Assembly: GCF_023343835.1 (NCBI RefSeq)
Contig: NC_064437.1
Coordinates: 16,487,501 to 16,551,500, forward strand
Direction: 5' to 3'
From: Lagopus muta
Taxonomy: Eukaryota > Chordata > Aves > Galliformes > Phasianidae
DNA: 64,000 nucleotides
The notes under the pieces are model-generated. The model made no database searches. It saw nothing but the letters and a program-made list of their open reading frames with translations, and had not been told where the DNA came from. The position numbers were made by a program, and so were the translations under genes. Below, one piece after another: positions 12,983 through 27,500 of the stretch. Numbering within the stretch: the first letter of the stretch is position 1; every line of letters begins with the position of its first letter.

Positions 12983-15900
12983 GTGTTCATGCTACTGTTA
13001 TTAAAGCACTCACTTGCAATAGACTTGTTGAATATGTATATTGTTTGAACTGATGAAGAAGTGGTGCAACTTGTTTGAAACAGGAAATGTAACTTGCAGA
13101 GATCCCCTCACTTTCCCCATTTTTGTCTGTTTAGTATTATTCTTGCTTCAAGTCTCTTTCTGTTTGGATAATAAATGCCAAACATCTCCTTTAGCTTTGC
13201 TCCTTGGGTGTGGGCAAAGATAGCAAAAGCATGTACAAAACCAATGCTATCAGTCAACAAATAAATCTTCTTAGATACGTGCAAAGTTAAAGCCTATTAC
13301 TTGACTAAATGTGGAATTGCTTATTTTTGTTACATGCGTATTTTGGTCTGGTCCACTAACTGGACTGCAGAATGTGCTAAACATTCTTTTATTGAGTATG
13401 GAGAGGTAGGGAAAAGAAGGCAAGACATTAATTGTGAAATTTTGCACTGTGAAACATAGAATCTAAATAACCATGTCAGCAAAGGCCCATTTTTCTGTAT
13501 CACATGACACCTTCTCTTTGTTCTCCATTACCCTGCAGTGCAAGGTGGAAATGCAGATGAAAAATGCTGTCCAAAGCCATTCCAGTGAAAGCTACTGGTG
13601 TGCCTGTCCCTTATTAAGCTGTTTTCTGCAAGATGACTTACCTTCTATTGACTTCAGTACTGGTCGTGAGACTATCATTATGCTATAGGGAAGTCTGGTG
13701 ATAAAAAGGAAGTTGCATCCAAGTTCCAGAAAGGCCTAGGTTCAAATTGCCTTGCAGATAACCAGAATGTTTTGCTGCTTTCTTTCCTGGATCTCCACCT
13801 GTCTTCTGGAACAATCATTTATTGGCGTCGTGTCCAGCCTCAGCATGGGCCAGCAACAAGAGAGGAGTAGCAAAGTGCAGAATGAGCCAGTGTTTCTTCA
13901 AACACTTTACATGGTGCTTTCTTGTGCTCTGGCTGACCGTGGCCAAGTACTAGCAGTCTTCTAAATTGTGACCGCCAGATTAGAGTAAGGATATAGCTTA
14001 GTTTTGTTTAAATGTGAAAGGCCTTGCTTTCTGTTGTAAAATTTCAGGTTTTTTTTCCTGTCCCAAAATATAGACACTCCCCAGTGCCACACTCTGCTGA
14101 CAAATAAGCTTCATTCAAGTTGTCTTTGTGTTCATCACATGTAAGCCATCCTTTGTTCACACAGCATTATTAAATGAATGAAAGCTGGAATGATAACTAA
14201 AAACGAATGTCCTAGGGAACGGCTATCTTAAACTCTACATTCAACAGCCAGTTCATAATTACTTTCAGATTCATTTCAGGAAATCAGGTGTAGATTAAGT
14301 GTTGTACAGTTATTTCTAGAGCTGAGAAGTCTCTAATACATACCTCAGTGATCAAAACTCTTGCTTTGTGGCTGGTGATGTCCCTTGTTTGACTGAAAGG
14401 GAAGACTGCCTGTGTCCAGAATAACAGCAAATACAATACAGGGATGGCATTAACTCATTCTGCTCTGATCTTCACAACTCAGAGAGCAGTTCTACAACCA
14501 ACTGTAGGAAATGCACATGAAAAGAATTGCACTGTTTATCCCTGATATACCGCATTAGGTTTTTATCTAACATTGGCTATTTTACATTTCAAATCTGCAA
14601 AATAAGTTGTAAAGCAAAGACATAATCTTTTAAGCTTCTTTTCTAATCTAGAATCAACTCTTCTCCCATATAATTATTTTATTGCAGTCCAACAGGTTCT
14701 CCTCTTTTATTTTCCCCCCTTTCTTTCTAAAATAAAATTAACCTGTTTTTAATGCATATACAATATATGTTCTCCCTTAGAAGACAACCAGGTAAAAAGT
14801 GAAACAACTCTGAGTATTTAATGCTTATCAACTAATGCATATCTAGATAAAACTATCTGATAACTGAAACTCATTTTAAATTTGGCTTCTAGGCTAGGAC
14901 TCAGAGAAGGAATTTTTGGATGCCTTCTGTTCTCTTCTGAATTTTTGCCAGTTTTGATGATGATATTTCCATAAAGTCATATTTGTTTTCTTTGAAGAAT
15001 GTATTTGTTCCCTATTTTGCTTTAGATCCACTAGATACTGCTTTCCTCTTTCAGAAATAGGGAAAGAAGAGATAATAGATTTTACTTCAAACTCTGTCAC
15101 ATATGTAACATGAACATATTTGCCTCGAAATTAGTATTTAAGGGAAAAAATGATACACAGCAAAACCTCAGAAGTTAAGCATTAGGAATTCAGTCAGGAA
15201 CTTCTAACTTTTTGGAGCAGGCCATCAGATGTGCTTTTTTTTGTGTGTGTTTCACTGCTAGGAGCAGGAAGAATGCAGTTTTCCTTCAGAACAATGACAG
15301 TTTAACTGTACCCACCTACTACAAACAAAAGATAAGAGCTATTCAATAACAAAACCATGGCTTGCTTGCTCTCTGCTGTGCTTTTGCAGAGAACTAGAGG
15401 TTACATGAGATGATCTTTTCAAGGAGAAGTTAATCTGGTTGATAACAGACTTTTCCTTACTAGAATTAAAGCCAGGAACTCTTTTCTACATTCTGTCCCC
15501 TATAGTTAGAAATGCAGTCTCTTGTTGCAGGCTTTCATCAAAGTTAGGCTGTGATGCATTCAGTTCTGAGCTGTCGTAAGTAGTTCTAGCTGCCTTAACT
15601 TTACAAAGTGCTGCACCATTCCTAACACAAGTTCTTACTCTGACTGATTATAACTTGCAGAAGTTTCCTTAACTCAAGTTGGCAACTGATTCTATAAGGA
15701 AAATAGTGACAAATACAAGGAAGTACTATCCCCCTCTCTCATACCCTCATATGTGAGCTGATTATTCAGGTTAAAAACTGGTTTAAATTCTCTATTTTGA
15801 CTAGAATTTCCAGATTGACCGAACTGAGCAAATAACATGATTTTGGGCGAACACAGGCAGAGATCCTTCTGGCTTTGCTCTCCTAAAGGCTGTCAGTGAA

Positions 15901-18145
15901 GTTAGGGGAACAATGTCTTCCCAAGGCTGAAGATGAGACAGCTCCACATCACAAGGCACGGAGCAGTTCAGTTTTTCAGAAGGCACTCTTGTGAAGAGAT
16001 CAACTCCTACTTTCTGAGCTTTTACAAGGGAGGTAACAAGTCCAAGCAGGCAAGTAATCCTCAAAGTAGTTGCTGTACAGGTGACAGGTGAAAGAAAATC
16101 TTTGGAACTCTCTGGTGTTCAACGCCATGAAGTTTATAAACCCATGGTTTGAAAGCACACCAAATCCCCAAATCCTGCACCAAGCAGGGCTGCTGTAAGG
16201 GGCAGTAGAGCAGCTGGAGATGCTCCCACCCAGAGCTAAATCCACAGCAGAGTGAAGGATGGGATCTGTTCTGCCCTACTCTAACAGAAGCAGCCTGTGA
16301 ATGCGGAGCTGCCTGAGCTGGGCCTGTGTTTGTGTGCTTGGCCCGGGAGCCTGCCTTGCTGCCAGGCCAGCGGGCGGCTTGGGGCGGATGTAGAACATGA
16401 ATGGGAGCATTCATTGCCTTTCTCTTCTCATGCTTCTCTAAGCCTTGGGGCGTGATGCTGCACCGCTGCCCCAACCAGGGATAGAGGAGGGGGCTGCCTC
16501 TATCCTCCTTCCCCTCTACTCCAGTTCCCTTGCAAAACTAAAAGCAAGGTTCAGCCCAGAGAGCGCTAATCAAAAATAAAGTACCATTAGTCATAATAAA
16601 TTCCAGCATATCTCAAATTTACTGAACTATCTGCAACTAGGCAGAAAGTCCTGATAAGGCTTCCAGTTTGGGAGAGGAAAAAAAGACATTAAGCAGGTCA
16701 AAATCACTTTAGTCGGGTCATTTTCAAGGACCCGAGTACGTACTGCACATAGATTCCTTCACACATGTTCTTAAGCTATTAACTGCTCCTTAATGTCAGA
16801 CACAATCTGGGGTAAAACCCACATAAAGTGTCTGTTCTGAGCTCACATGTGCCCACATCAATGGACTCTCATCGTGCCTCTCCCACTGCTAAGGAGCTTG
16901 TTGGACAGGTTGTAAGGGCTGGTTTCCCCGCAGGGCCTCGCAATAGCAATTTTCAGCATAATGTCTTCCAAAAAGCAAAACATTCCTATAACTCCTGTTT
17001 CCTGACATCGGACATACATTTTCTCTTCAGCTAAATGCCATTCCCTGCCCAAGTAATGGCTGCAGCTTTTCTGACATGCAACTGAGATGGGGTTCCTTCC
17101 ATCTGTGGTGGTGTGAGGGCCTTGCTACAATGGCTCTGTGAGGCAGCCTTGTTTTTCCCTGAGATTTTTGCTTTGTGTATGTTTCTGTAGCCAGACACAT
17201 AGCTCTGTGTGTGCACAGATGACAGATGTGTTTATATTGCTTCAGAGGTAGAACAGTGTGTAGAGCTACATTTTGTTGGACTAATGTGAAATACTGAAGT
17301 AGGTTTTCACACACTTAGCTCCAACAAAACGTGTTTTAAAAATAGTTCCTATGTATAGTACCATTTTCCGTAACAAAATGTTAGGAGCATTTCATACTGA
17401 TGAAAGTAAGGTGCTTAAAACATGAAAACAGAATATTCTGAAAGACAAATTCACTGTGTGAGGTAAAGGGAAGAGAATCTCTGTTCCTCTCCCTGCAACA
17501 GACAGTAATACGTTTTTCCTCTATATATTAGAGCCCAAACCAGTTCAATTCTCCCAAGTGACGGTCTGTTCTCTGTGATATAAGCCTGATAGGGACTTTG
17601 TTGTGTAGGCTTTGAAGAAAGCGCTTCTTACATCCATAAGTGCTGTGCCTGTAGCATGACACTTGTCACCTTTTTATTTAAGGGCCGGGCAAAAAATTTT
17701 CAGAAGGTGTGCTACAGATTATAAAGGACAGTTTTGACAGGCCCAGAGGAAAAATGATACTGGTTGAATGCTTTGGGGGGGGAGAGCTTGGAAGACTGTA
17801 GAGCACAAACTGTCAAGAAGCCAACTTAATATAACTGTTTCCTTTATACTCTAAGGATTCACAAGGGACTTCACTGCTAGCATACAGGAAATCAAGTCTG
17901 TTGTGCTAGAACAAGACTTTGTTTCTTACAATTTAGAAAACTACACAAAGTTTCCTTACAGGAAATGTTACAATTCATACAAATTCCCATATTTATTTGT
18001 AGACAAAAATTGCTATTCACATAGCAGGAAAACTAGATGAAAGCAGAAACAGCATAGACTTACTGCCATTACGGGTATTGGTGCACAGACCTTCATGATG
18101 GCAATAAATACAACTACACAAAAGTGTACTATAACATAGAGATAT
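12983..18145. other. CNN3-ALG14 intergenic DNA, second part
   Basis: Intergenic sequence leading to the presumed 3' end of ALG14 on the minus strand. No gene or clear repeat was recognised. Short open frames on both strands are compatible with chance. The right-hand end may contain distal ALG14 3' UTR if a downstream poly(A) site near 17992-17997 is used. Confidence 0.55.
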
Positions 18146-18146
18146 C

Positions 18147-18152
18147 TTTATT
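18147..18152 (-). terminator. ALG14: candidate ALG14 poly(A) signal
   Basis: TTTATT on the plus strand gives AATAAA on the ALG14 strand, about 125 bases after the stop codon. Other AATAAA matches on the same strand are at 18251-18256, only 20 bases past the stop, and at 17992-17997. Which one is used cannot be decided from sequence. Confidence 0.4.
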
Positions 18153-18275
18153 ACCGTCTGTTTTTCCAGTACTGGCCTAATTTTTAACAGGAATCCTTGA
18201 AAACAAATTATGTTACACTAATGAATTTTTTCAGTGAGGAACTTTAAGAGTTTATTTTAGGTAAAGCCTGTCCTG

Positions 18276-18506
18276 TTATACTATTCGACCAAGATAAACT
18301 GACTTAGGATATTTTTCCTTCAGAGCAGGCCATTGAACAATGAAGTAATCCGAAAAATAGTAAAGAATTTTTCCAGACAGGGATAAAGTTTCCACGCGGC
18401 AGATGCTTTCTACGTACACAATGATTGCTCTTTTCATTCCTAGAAGCCCAAGAAGAAGAGCAGATATACAGACAGGAACACATGTTCCTGGTCCGTTGCA
18501 CAATAT
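18276..18506 (-). CDS. ALG14: ALG14 terminal coding exon 4
   Basis: After an acceptor CTTTTAG ending at 18507, the exon encodes ILCNGPGTC and then the most conserved part of the protein: YVESICRVETLSLSGKIL, FIVQWPALKEKYPKS and the terminal YLGRIV, with a TAA stop at 18276-18278. Residues 142-217 are encoded here. In yeast the extreme C-terminus of Alg14 contacts Alg13, which fits the strict conservation of this exon. Confidence 0.97.
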   Translation of the reverse strand: MLCNGPGTCVPVCISALLLGLLGMKRAIIVYVESICRVETLSLSGKILYYFSDYFIVQWPALKEKYPKSVYLGRIV

Positions 18507-21500
18507 CTAAAAGAGATGAAACATTTTACAAAAGTGAAACATTATTTTGTTCATACAGTTAAGAATTGAAACTGTACGCATTCTTGTAATACTACGTTTA
18601 CACCCCCATCCCCTGTAAAATAAATAAATAAATGAATAAATCCCAAAGATATTTAAAATAAACAGAAGAGGCAATTGAATACATTAAAAAAAAAAGGGGG
18701 GGGGGGGGGGGATCTGGGGGGAAGTGCAATCCAAAGGCATTATTTCTAAGTAGCTGCCAAAAAAGATCTTCTTTCACTACATGTCAAGGAAGAGGAGAAG
18801 AGTTCTGAAATGGTACAGCCTATTTCTAGGAAGGAAGCAAAAAGAGCTGCTGGACTTGGATATATACTTACAGCTTTGTGCTGTATCACTCACAAGATTT
18901 GTTCCAGATTAAGGCGTAATAAGGCCAACCAAATTTGAGTAATATTATTAAACCTTGCATTCAGCTATGAACGTCTTGAACTTTGGCTTAAGTCAGCAAA
19001 ACACTTAAAAGTGTTCAGAAAAAAATGTGCTAATAAATTAGGATCTTCATCAAAACCTGCTAGCTCATAGGCACAACCAGATTATTTATTTTTTTATTTT
19101 ATTTTATTTTATTTATGTTAGTATTCACCTATTGGCCTTTCTTATGTATACCTATTTCTAGGTATATGTTGCATATTTGTAGCAGAGGATCTCAAATTCA
19201 CTTATAAATATTAACAACAAAAAAAAGTGTTTTTTCAAACTTAGACGTTAGTAAATTGACAAAAATCTTGCTTAAAACAAAAAGCTTTAAACCAGGGTAT
19301 GCATTACGTGCACTACTTGAAAACCAAAATTGATTTCAGGCAAGGAATTTCTTACTAAATTTAACAGCTACCATGTAATCAACACTTTTCTGCACAGCTG
19401 GGGGTTATGTGGAAATAAAGAGCTCTTTTAAAAATCATGGCCCTATATCCTATGAACTTACATTTTTGTTCCAAGTTCACCAGCTTGTGAAAAATATTAT
19501 ATTAGTAGGGAGGGAAAAGAAAAACATCAGAATTTCTGTATCAGGGCTGTAGCGAATATTTCAGAACGCTTCCTTTCCTGCTCTGTGGCAAGATCCCAGT
19601 GACAGGCTGGCTGACAGCACCTTGCCTCAGTGAAATGCAGGCACTTCTGATACTGCCGAGTTCCAGACCTGACAGCAAATACTGTCCTTTGCCTGGGAGA
19701 TGGCCCCAGAAATTTAGCCTGGGGATGTGATGACCATGATGTAATGTTTTCTTATCCGAATCAACAAAACTGAATATTGTATGTGAAGTTATTCTGATTT
19801 TATTGTTGCTCTTAATTGAACTACTTATTCACCCAAGACTTGCTGAGTTGCCCAGCAGTCCCTTTGAAACAACACACTGTCTACTATTTTAATCTTGAAA
19901 TACTTGTATAAGAAAATCACAAATACTTGCATAAGAAAATTCCAACAGTGTAACTTTTATGTCAACAATTATATAGCTAAGAAGTGAATAAGCTGAACAC
20001 ATCCAATTTGCATACAACATTTCTGAAATGAGAATAATAAACTGGTTTCAAACCTCCCCTGCTGAACGTGCTTTCAAGTAAATTCGTGCTGGAGTTTAAA
20101 AGCATACTCTACCATCTGCTGAGAATGAAAATCTGGGTCTTATATATTTGGCATGGCAAATAAGGACATGAACCAACCACACTCTGCCTTTTAGCATTTC
20201 AAAGAAACTGTTCCATACCTGTGAACTAAACCATGCATTTTGCCCTATTTCTTGACAAGTTTGATTAATTTGCTCTGATGTTGATCCTGTTACTGGTATA
20301 CAGCTACTGATATCTAAATTTAAGCATGTTTGGGTAATAGCATTTGTTAATAATTGCATTCTTTAGTAATAGTATTTATTACTGTAGACATAGGCACATG
20401 AATCAACCTGGAGTGTTTTTGGGAGTTCACAGAGCAAGAAAAAACATCAGGGTTTTTGCTGCAGAGCCATGCTGTTTCAGGCAAATATATGAGAAACACA
20501 GAAACAGTTAAAAAAAAAAAAAAAAGTGTTTAAGTGTTTACTGCTTTTTCTTGTAAGTTAAATATTCTGTCTGACTTTTGTTTTCACATTCAAGATTCTA
20601 CTTTAAATAGACAGATAAAAATGCATACCACTGCTAAACAGAAAATCCCTTATCCTTTCCTTGAGTAGAGCTACGTGCAGTACCATCACTGGCTTGTTCT
20701 TGCTGCTGCCCCACACCTTTCCCTGCTGCATTACGCTCCCATCCCCTCCCTTGCCCTTCCCTCACTGCCTGCCATTTCAGCAACTCCGCACTCTGCTCAG
20801 CCCACGGAGATGCCTCCACCCATTCTTTCTTCGCTCATCTTTTTGCTTTCCATGCTCTTCTCCCTCTGCAGCCCTGCTCTCAGGCAGACTATCTCCTGGG
20901 CTTGCACTGGCTCAGCCTGGTTGTCTAAAGCAACAATAGTTTCCCATTGCTCCCTTACTTTCCACTGTCTGACACAAAAAGTAACATTAGGATTCAGGTC
21001 TGGTAGAAATTCTAACATTCTCCTTGTCTCAGAAGCTGAGGGTGGGTAAAGCAGGTTTTATAAAAGCCAAATTAATATAGTAATGGTCTTTATCAACATT
21101 CTGTGCCGTACACTTCACTCTTCTCTAGGCTTTTTGACATTTAGTATTCTTGTCTCAGGGTAAACACACACAAAACTAAATATTGGAATGAATTCAAACT
21201 AAGCATGCTTACAAAAAACAGTGTAACAAAGTAATATTTAAATAGGTCTGTCTGCTAAGATCTATGTAGATCTGTAGACCACACTGAGATGGTGTTTTTG
21301 CTTTGCTGAGGTAAGAGCCAGAAAAGAAAAGATCAAAATGAAAATCACAATGCAACCTCTTTACTGCATATGTTTTTTGATATGACAATTTACATCTCCT
21401 ACTAGCTGTTAAGAAGTTATAATCTGCTTCTCAGATGCCCTTTGATTCACAGAAAACTATTTTCACAAGGAAAAGGATCAGGAAAATTATGGAGTTTCTA

Positions 21501-24500
21501 AAATAATCTGTAATAAAACATTATCTGACCACAGCTCTTTAGTTCTCTGCTCCTTCCCCTTCCACACATACCCCTTCAAACAAGACGGAGCTCTTGTGAC
21601 AGGATCTCTGCATGCACAATGTCCATAAGGTGCCCCGGCTACGATGTTCACATTCTAAAATTCTGTTTTAGGAATCCTCCCCTGAAAGGGACTGGTATAA
21701 ACCTGCTGAAGTCTATGGACAAATAGATCCCTATCTGACTTAAGGGTCGTGATCTTTAAGTCAGAACTATGAATCAACCTTTCTTATCATTAAAAATTAA
21801 CCTTCAGTCAACCCTAAGTGCACGTCTAGAGACGTGTCATACTGGAACAATCAGAGTTGCAAACACATAGGAGTGGCAATTCCCTTCCAAAAATCTTGTC
21901 TGGCCAGTTCTGCTTACGCCCTCTCACAGCCACCAGGAAGAGCCAACAGCGTTCCCACTGCTTGGAATTCAGCATCAGATGCTCATCAGTAGATACAGGG
22001 GGAACTTCTGAGAAAATAGCATGTATGTTCTAATAAAGAAGAACCACTGCAGATCTGTAAACTAGAAATGCTGCTGTTCAGCTCATTCCAATGTACAAAC
22101 TTGCAAAGGTGAAAGGAACTGGATCATATACAGCCTTCCCAAAGCTCATAACAGAAGATGAGCTGTCCTGATAGTGCATTTCGAAACACCGTTCAGAAGT
22201 AAATTTTGGAGAATGATTGATGCCTTCCATCTTGAAAAAATCAGGGCTTCTGTTTTCCCTGCCCAGTAGAATCTGCTGGGGAATCTGGTAGGAAATATTA
22301 GTGCTCTCTGGAGCAGAAGCAGGCATCTATTGGGCAAGAAAGAAGGGCCTCTCTAAGGTCGATCTGGCTAGTCAGGGCAAGTGTTTCCCAATATCTATTT
22401 ACTTTAGCTACAAGGCTGCATGTAGAATATTTGCATTGCATGAGACGTCTCTAAAGACATCTCATTTACTTGGTTCAGCCTCCCTTTAAGAGGCGCAGAA
22501 AAAGAAGAGAAAAGGGTCAGACTATTTTTGTGTGGCTTTTGTGACCTTGAGCTGCAAGAGCCCAAGGACCTCCTTGGTCACTCACCTTGCAGCCAGCAAG
22601 CTGCATGGAATCACTGCAGATACCAGCAAGGCAGGTCTCTTTACACCTTTTGCATTCACCTTTAATATAAAGAACTTTCCAGATAACTCTTAAATAGGCT
22701 GCCTGGTGTCACAGCAGAGCCCGTAAGCTAATGTCTACATACCACAATCCTCATGCAGTTCAACATAAGCAGTCTTCTGAATGGTAAACAAATCAATCTG
22801 TTTATTAATGGCGGCTTGACAGTAAAGGGTCAGTATATAACATTTATACTTATTGACTCGATACAACTGACTTCATATTCATCACTTTCACATGAAAATG
22901 GAATCGTTCTTGCCTTTGTATTTCAGATATTTTCTACAGCTGCTGAAAGAAAAGAAGCTAAGCCGGCAGGCTGGCACGTGGGGAACTCTGGCACACGGCA
23001 CCAGTGCAGATAAAAACTTCTTTAGAGCTGGTGAATGCAGCACTGTAGCAGAGTGACATTTACCAGCTAAAACACTGTAACACAGCTTCACTGGGATGAA
23101 ATGTCAGGCCACTGGTTAAAAACAAAACCAAGAAAAGCAGAAAACTTGCAGTTTTTCCTGTAAAGATGTAAACATACATTTGCTGTATATCCTTAATGGA
23201 CAAGCATTTGAGTACTGCTTGTATTCCCAAATTAAAATAATCAATTAGACCTCCCTGCTGCCCTGGTAATGCCCTTTCCTAACTGTACTAAGAAGCCTGA
23301 GAAAAGGATGTGGTTGGTAAAGACAGAGAGCTACTCAAAGAGGCAAAGGAGAGGAGAATGATACAGGATTGACCCAAACTGGGTTATTGTATGATCTTTG
23401 TTTATCTATGCAATAGAAGAGACCTACTTTTTTAACAAAGTAAGAAAAAAAAATTACAACATAAGAAAAATCAGGCATTTTATGCTCCCTAGAAAGAAAT
23501 GTGGGACTAAAAATGGTTACTTATAAATTCTGTTTTCTTCATATTTTTGCTAGACTGCTAAAACTCACCTTTTGTTATAAACACTTCATTTAAACAGCTT
23601 ATTAGCATTTGGGAACAGAAAGTAATGGTTCAGGCTGTGAAAGGCCAGAAGGTATCTCTGAGGTTTGTCAGAAAGGTCAAGGAAACCTAAACAGCCGTTC
23701 CTGACATTTTAAGGAAGGAAAGGGAAAAGGAAAGGGATTTAAAAAAAAAAAAAAAAGAAAAGGAAAACAGGGGAGAAAGAGAGGAAGTGGGAAACTGGTT
23801 TGAACAACAATTGAAAAGCAGTCGGCACAGAAGACAAAGGAGTTTTCAAATATGACCATACTGCAATGTACTCACAGAACAGATTTGTGAAATAAGCTTT
23901 CCTATTTGCAAATAAGACTTTATTTAAAAACAAAAAAATAATTAAATTTCTCTTTCAAGAGGAAAGAGCATAAATCATTCTTGCTCAGCTCTGAGAAACA
24001 GCTTGAACCATCTACAGATGTGACAGAGCTCTTTGGCCAAGGGTATTGCCAGCAGACCCTTGATTCAGACACTGATTTTTACGTTTCCCACTTCACCTTG
24101 GAACGCAAATTCTGGCTTTGGAATGGGATTTCAAACATCAGCAAGATGTAACGACTAGAGAAAGCTGCTGAAAGGCAAGTCAAGTCATCTGTGCATTTTC
24201 ATTTTAACTGCATGTTCTTAGCTGATGACAGACACCGAAATGTTGTGTTGTTGATAGTCTGTCTTGCATAACAAAAATAAATAATGAAGCGCGTTAGCAA
24301 GTTATAATGTATAAAACCTTGAGAAAATCAGCTTTAGAAAACTCTTGAGACAAGGACAGACAAAAAAGCAAGCCTTTCACAAACTCAGTAGAAATAACAA
24401 TAAACACAATTCAATGAGACGCAAATACAGAACTCTAACAGGGGCAGAATGCACTGTCTCGATACAAAGAAATCTCCTTCAGGAAACTGCAAATCTGACC

Positions 24501-27500
24501 ATAGAATAACTTGAAGGATCTCTCAGAAACAAAGGAAATGGAGCAGAAAGAATGGTTACAATGACAGAGGAACCAAGCAGTCAGACTAAGTGAAAGCTAT
24601 GCAAAGATCCTTGGTCTCTGAAGGGAAAACTACAAGAAAAACCATAATAACAAACTTATTTTTATGGATGGGCCAGTGTTGGATATTTAAGGAGTTTATT
24701 CCCTGTTATGAATTCAGAGCGTAATAAATGTCTTTGTGGGTGTTTTGCTTGGGGGAGGGACGGGGGGCAAGAGGGGAGGAGCGAGTTAATGTTTTCTGTG
24801 GCACATGAAGTAGAATCTACAACAAACTCATTTGTACTCTGCCATGCAAATTATAGAATCTTACAAGCTTACCACCACTTGCTTGTTTTTAGTATCATCT
24901 TACTGTATTGAAAAATCCACATTTATGTACTGTAAAGTACTCAGCTGAACAATTTCTTACTTCACCTACAGAAGTACCAAGCAGCTACATAGGTAGGTGT
25001 AATGCAGCTGCTTGGTTTCAGCTGTGTTACCTTGTCCTGCCTGAAGATCCCCAGGGATCTGATTCAACTCACCTGGAGCCTGTGAGAAACACAGCTGAGT
25101 GCAGTAGCTGTGCTGCAGCTCTCTCAATATTTGAGACTCCTCTAATGAAAAAGTTAATGAAAAGTATTGGTGAACAAACATTTCAGCTTTTAATAGTAAA
25201 TATATTTACTTTATGAGCTTATGATTGAGCTGCAAGCCTGATAAGCCAAGAAACTTGGGTTGTGCTCGTGGCTCTGCTGTGGATTCAGCATGAGATTTAG
25301 TATATGATGCTTTCTCTTACATTGGTATTTTCTATCTTAACACCAGGAAAACAATCATTTATTTCTTAGAGAGGATGCATCAAGATTCCTGTATATCCCT
25401 TTCACCAAAGTTCTCCAGGTATGGTAAGAATTGCTTTTTTGAGCATGCATTTGTATGGATAGCTAACACAGAAAAAACTGTGACTTTTTCATAGCAAGTA
25501 ACTCTAAAAGGTTTCAAAAATAAATTGTTGGTGCATGTGGAGGTATTGCAGTTATGACAGCAATCAGATATTCTAGAAAATGTATGTCTGTTCAGTAATC
25601 AGAAAGGGGAAAAAAAAGAAAGAAATGTTAGAATTTATGAGAGAAAGGGATTTCTACTAAGCTTAATGTAAGTATGGGAGAAGGAGCATCCTTGTTCAGT
25701 CTTCTCCTATTTTAGCTGTTTAACGTGTCTGAAAATTGAAGATTTGAACCTCAAGGAATACTACCTTAGTATTTTAAATCTTTAAAAAAAAAAAAGAAAG
25801 CAGGATCCTTTTCCAATAACTCCTTGCTATTACTGTTATTGATGGGGGGAGGAAGAAAGTCACTTTCCATTTGAATAATATCAAGGTCAATGAAAAACCT
25901 ACTAGTTTATTCCTTCTGAAGAATGAAAATACTACCCTGTTCACCTTCCCCTGCAAAGTGTAAAAAAACAGCTAAGATTTCACACTATTTCCTGTTTAAC
26001 TGTGCTTACAGAACACAGACTAGGACAAAAAATCTACATGTGTAGTCTGGTGTAAAACAGGTAATTAAAGTAGAATGAATTATACCTGGATACACTTTTG
26101 TCTTCTACTCTCTCAATCACGTGACTAATCATGTGCACAAAAGATAGTTATAGTTCTCTATAGCAAGAGCTTGTGTTTGAGCTAATCAGTGGTTACAGCC
26201 TGTAGAACTGCTAGGAAAATATTTATTGTCCACTTCTGGGCATTTTATTGCTAAGTTTCATTGTTATTATCACATAATATACACAGTAGGTGAGGTGCTC
26301 TTCAGAACAAGCAGAGACTTGTGTCATTCTGCAAGCAGATTACCCAACTAGGGCAAATCATACCAGTGAATACCAGAATGGGAGAGAGATGTGGAAGAGT
26401 AATTACTTAAATTAGAATGTGCAGTTGGTTTCCTAATGTGCAGTACCTTTTCTCTGCTTTGATGGGAGTATTATTTTCATCGAAGACTAAAAAAGTTTGG
26501 AGAAAGCGAGACAGAAATCCTAGCTGGGATTTTCTCTAGGGGAGAAAAGCAGTAGTTTCATGAAATACTATGGACAAATCCACAACAGGATTTAATTATG
26601 ACAGCACTTGGTATCATCATTTCTGCCTTCTAGGCGTTCAGTTGCCTGGCTCCAAGTTCTCATTCATTGTACTCAGAAGCAGGGAGCCAGATGATGCGTT
26701 TCATGTCGATGTTGGTGCATAAAACAGTAAAAGAAGCTCCCAGTTTCTGGATCTTAGCAGAGCTCAGGAATGTGGCTACTTGACACTGTCAAGATGTAAA
26801 CAACTCAAGTCTGTTTCTGGGTGTGCCTAAGGGCTTAACTGTTGGAAAGAAAGATAACCTGGGTCAAGAAAAGCCTCTGGAGTTAGGCACAACAGCCTTG
26901 GGGAAGAAGGAGTTAGAATCAAGACTTAGGTACATGTAGAGATGTGCAAGTTTGACTTTTTTTTTAAATGAAGCTAACCTTAAGTTTAACTATCCTGTAT
27001 TTCAGACCAAAAGTGGCAGGTCCACAAGTGGGGAAAAAAAAGGTTTCTGGAGAAGTAATTTCCATCCATATATGATGCTTTTGTAGATACATGGAAGCAG
27101 AACGGGACATGTGAGCTCAGCGTATTACTCAGCATAGTTGTCATGTATAAAATAAGAATAACAGAAACAATCAATTGAAAACAATAATGAAGGACAGGTA
27201 AGAAAACTGTACTAATACCCATCTGTTGGGATGTTTGTGCTGGTTATTACAACCTTAATTCAACAGCAAGACTGTCAATGAGACCAGACAACATCACTAC
27301 CTCTGTCAGCAGTTTGTGTGAAGAAACAGTGGCAGGAGTGACTTCCAAAAGAAACAGAGAGAAGGATAGAAGGTTGCTTAAAAAAGAACAAGATCACAAC
27401 AGCAGATGCAGACCACAGAGTGATCTCCCTACCTACATTACCATGGAGTGGGCCTGTGGTTTATTGCCACTACTGCTAAATTAATGGGAAGTAAAATTTT

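Noticed and set aside
20096-20359. Candidate ALG14 internal exon in intron 3 (87-codon minus frame)
   Set aside because: The translation does not resemble ALG14, and the true exon 3 at 32981-33103 already completes the protein in frame.
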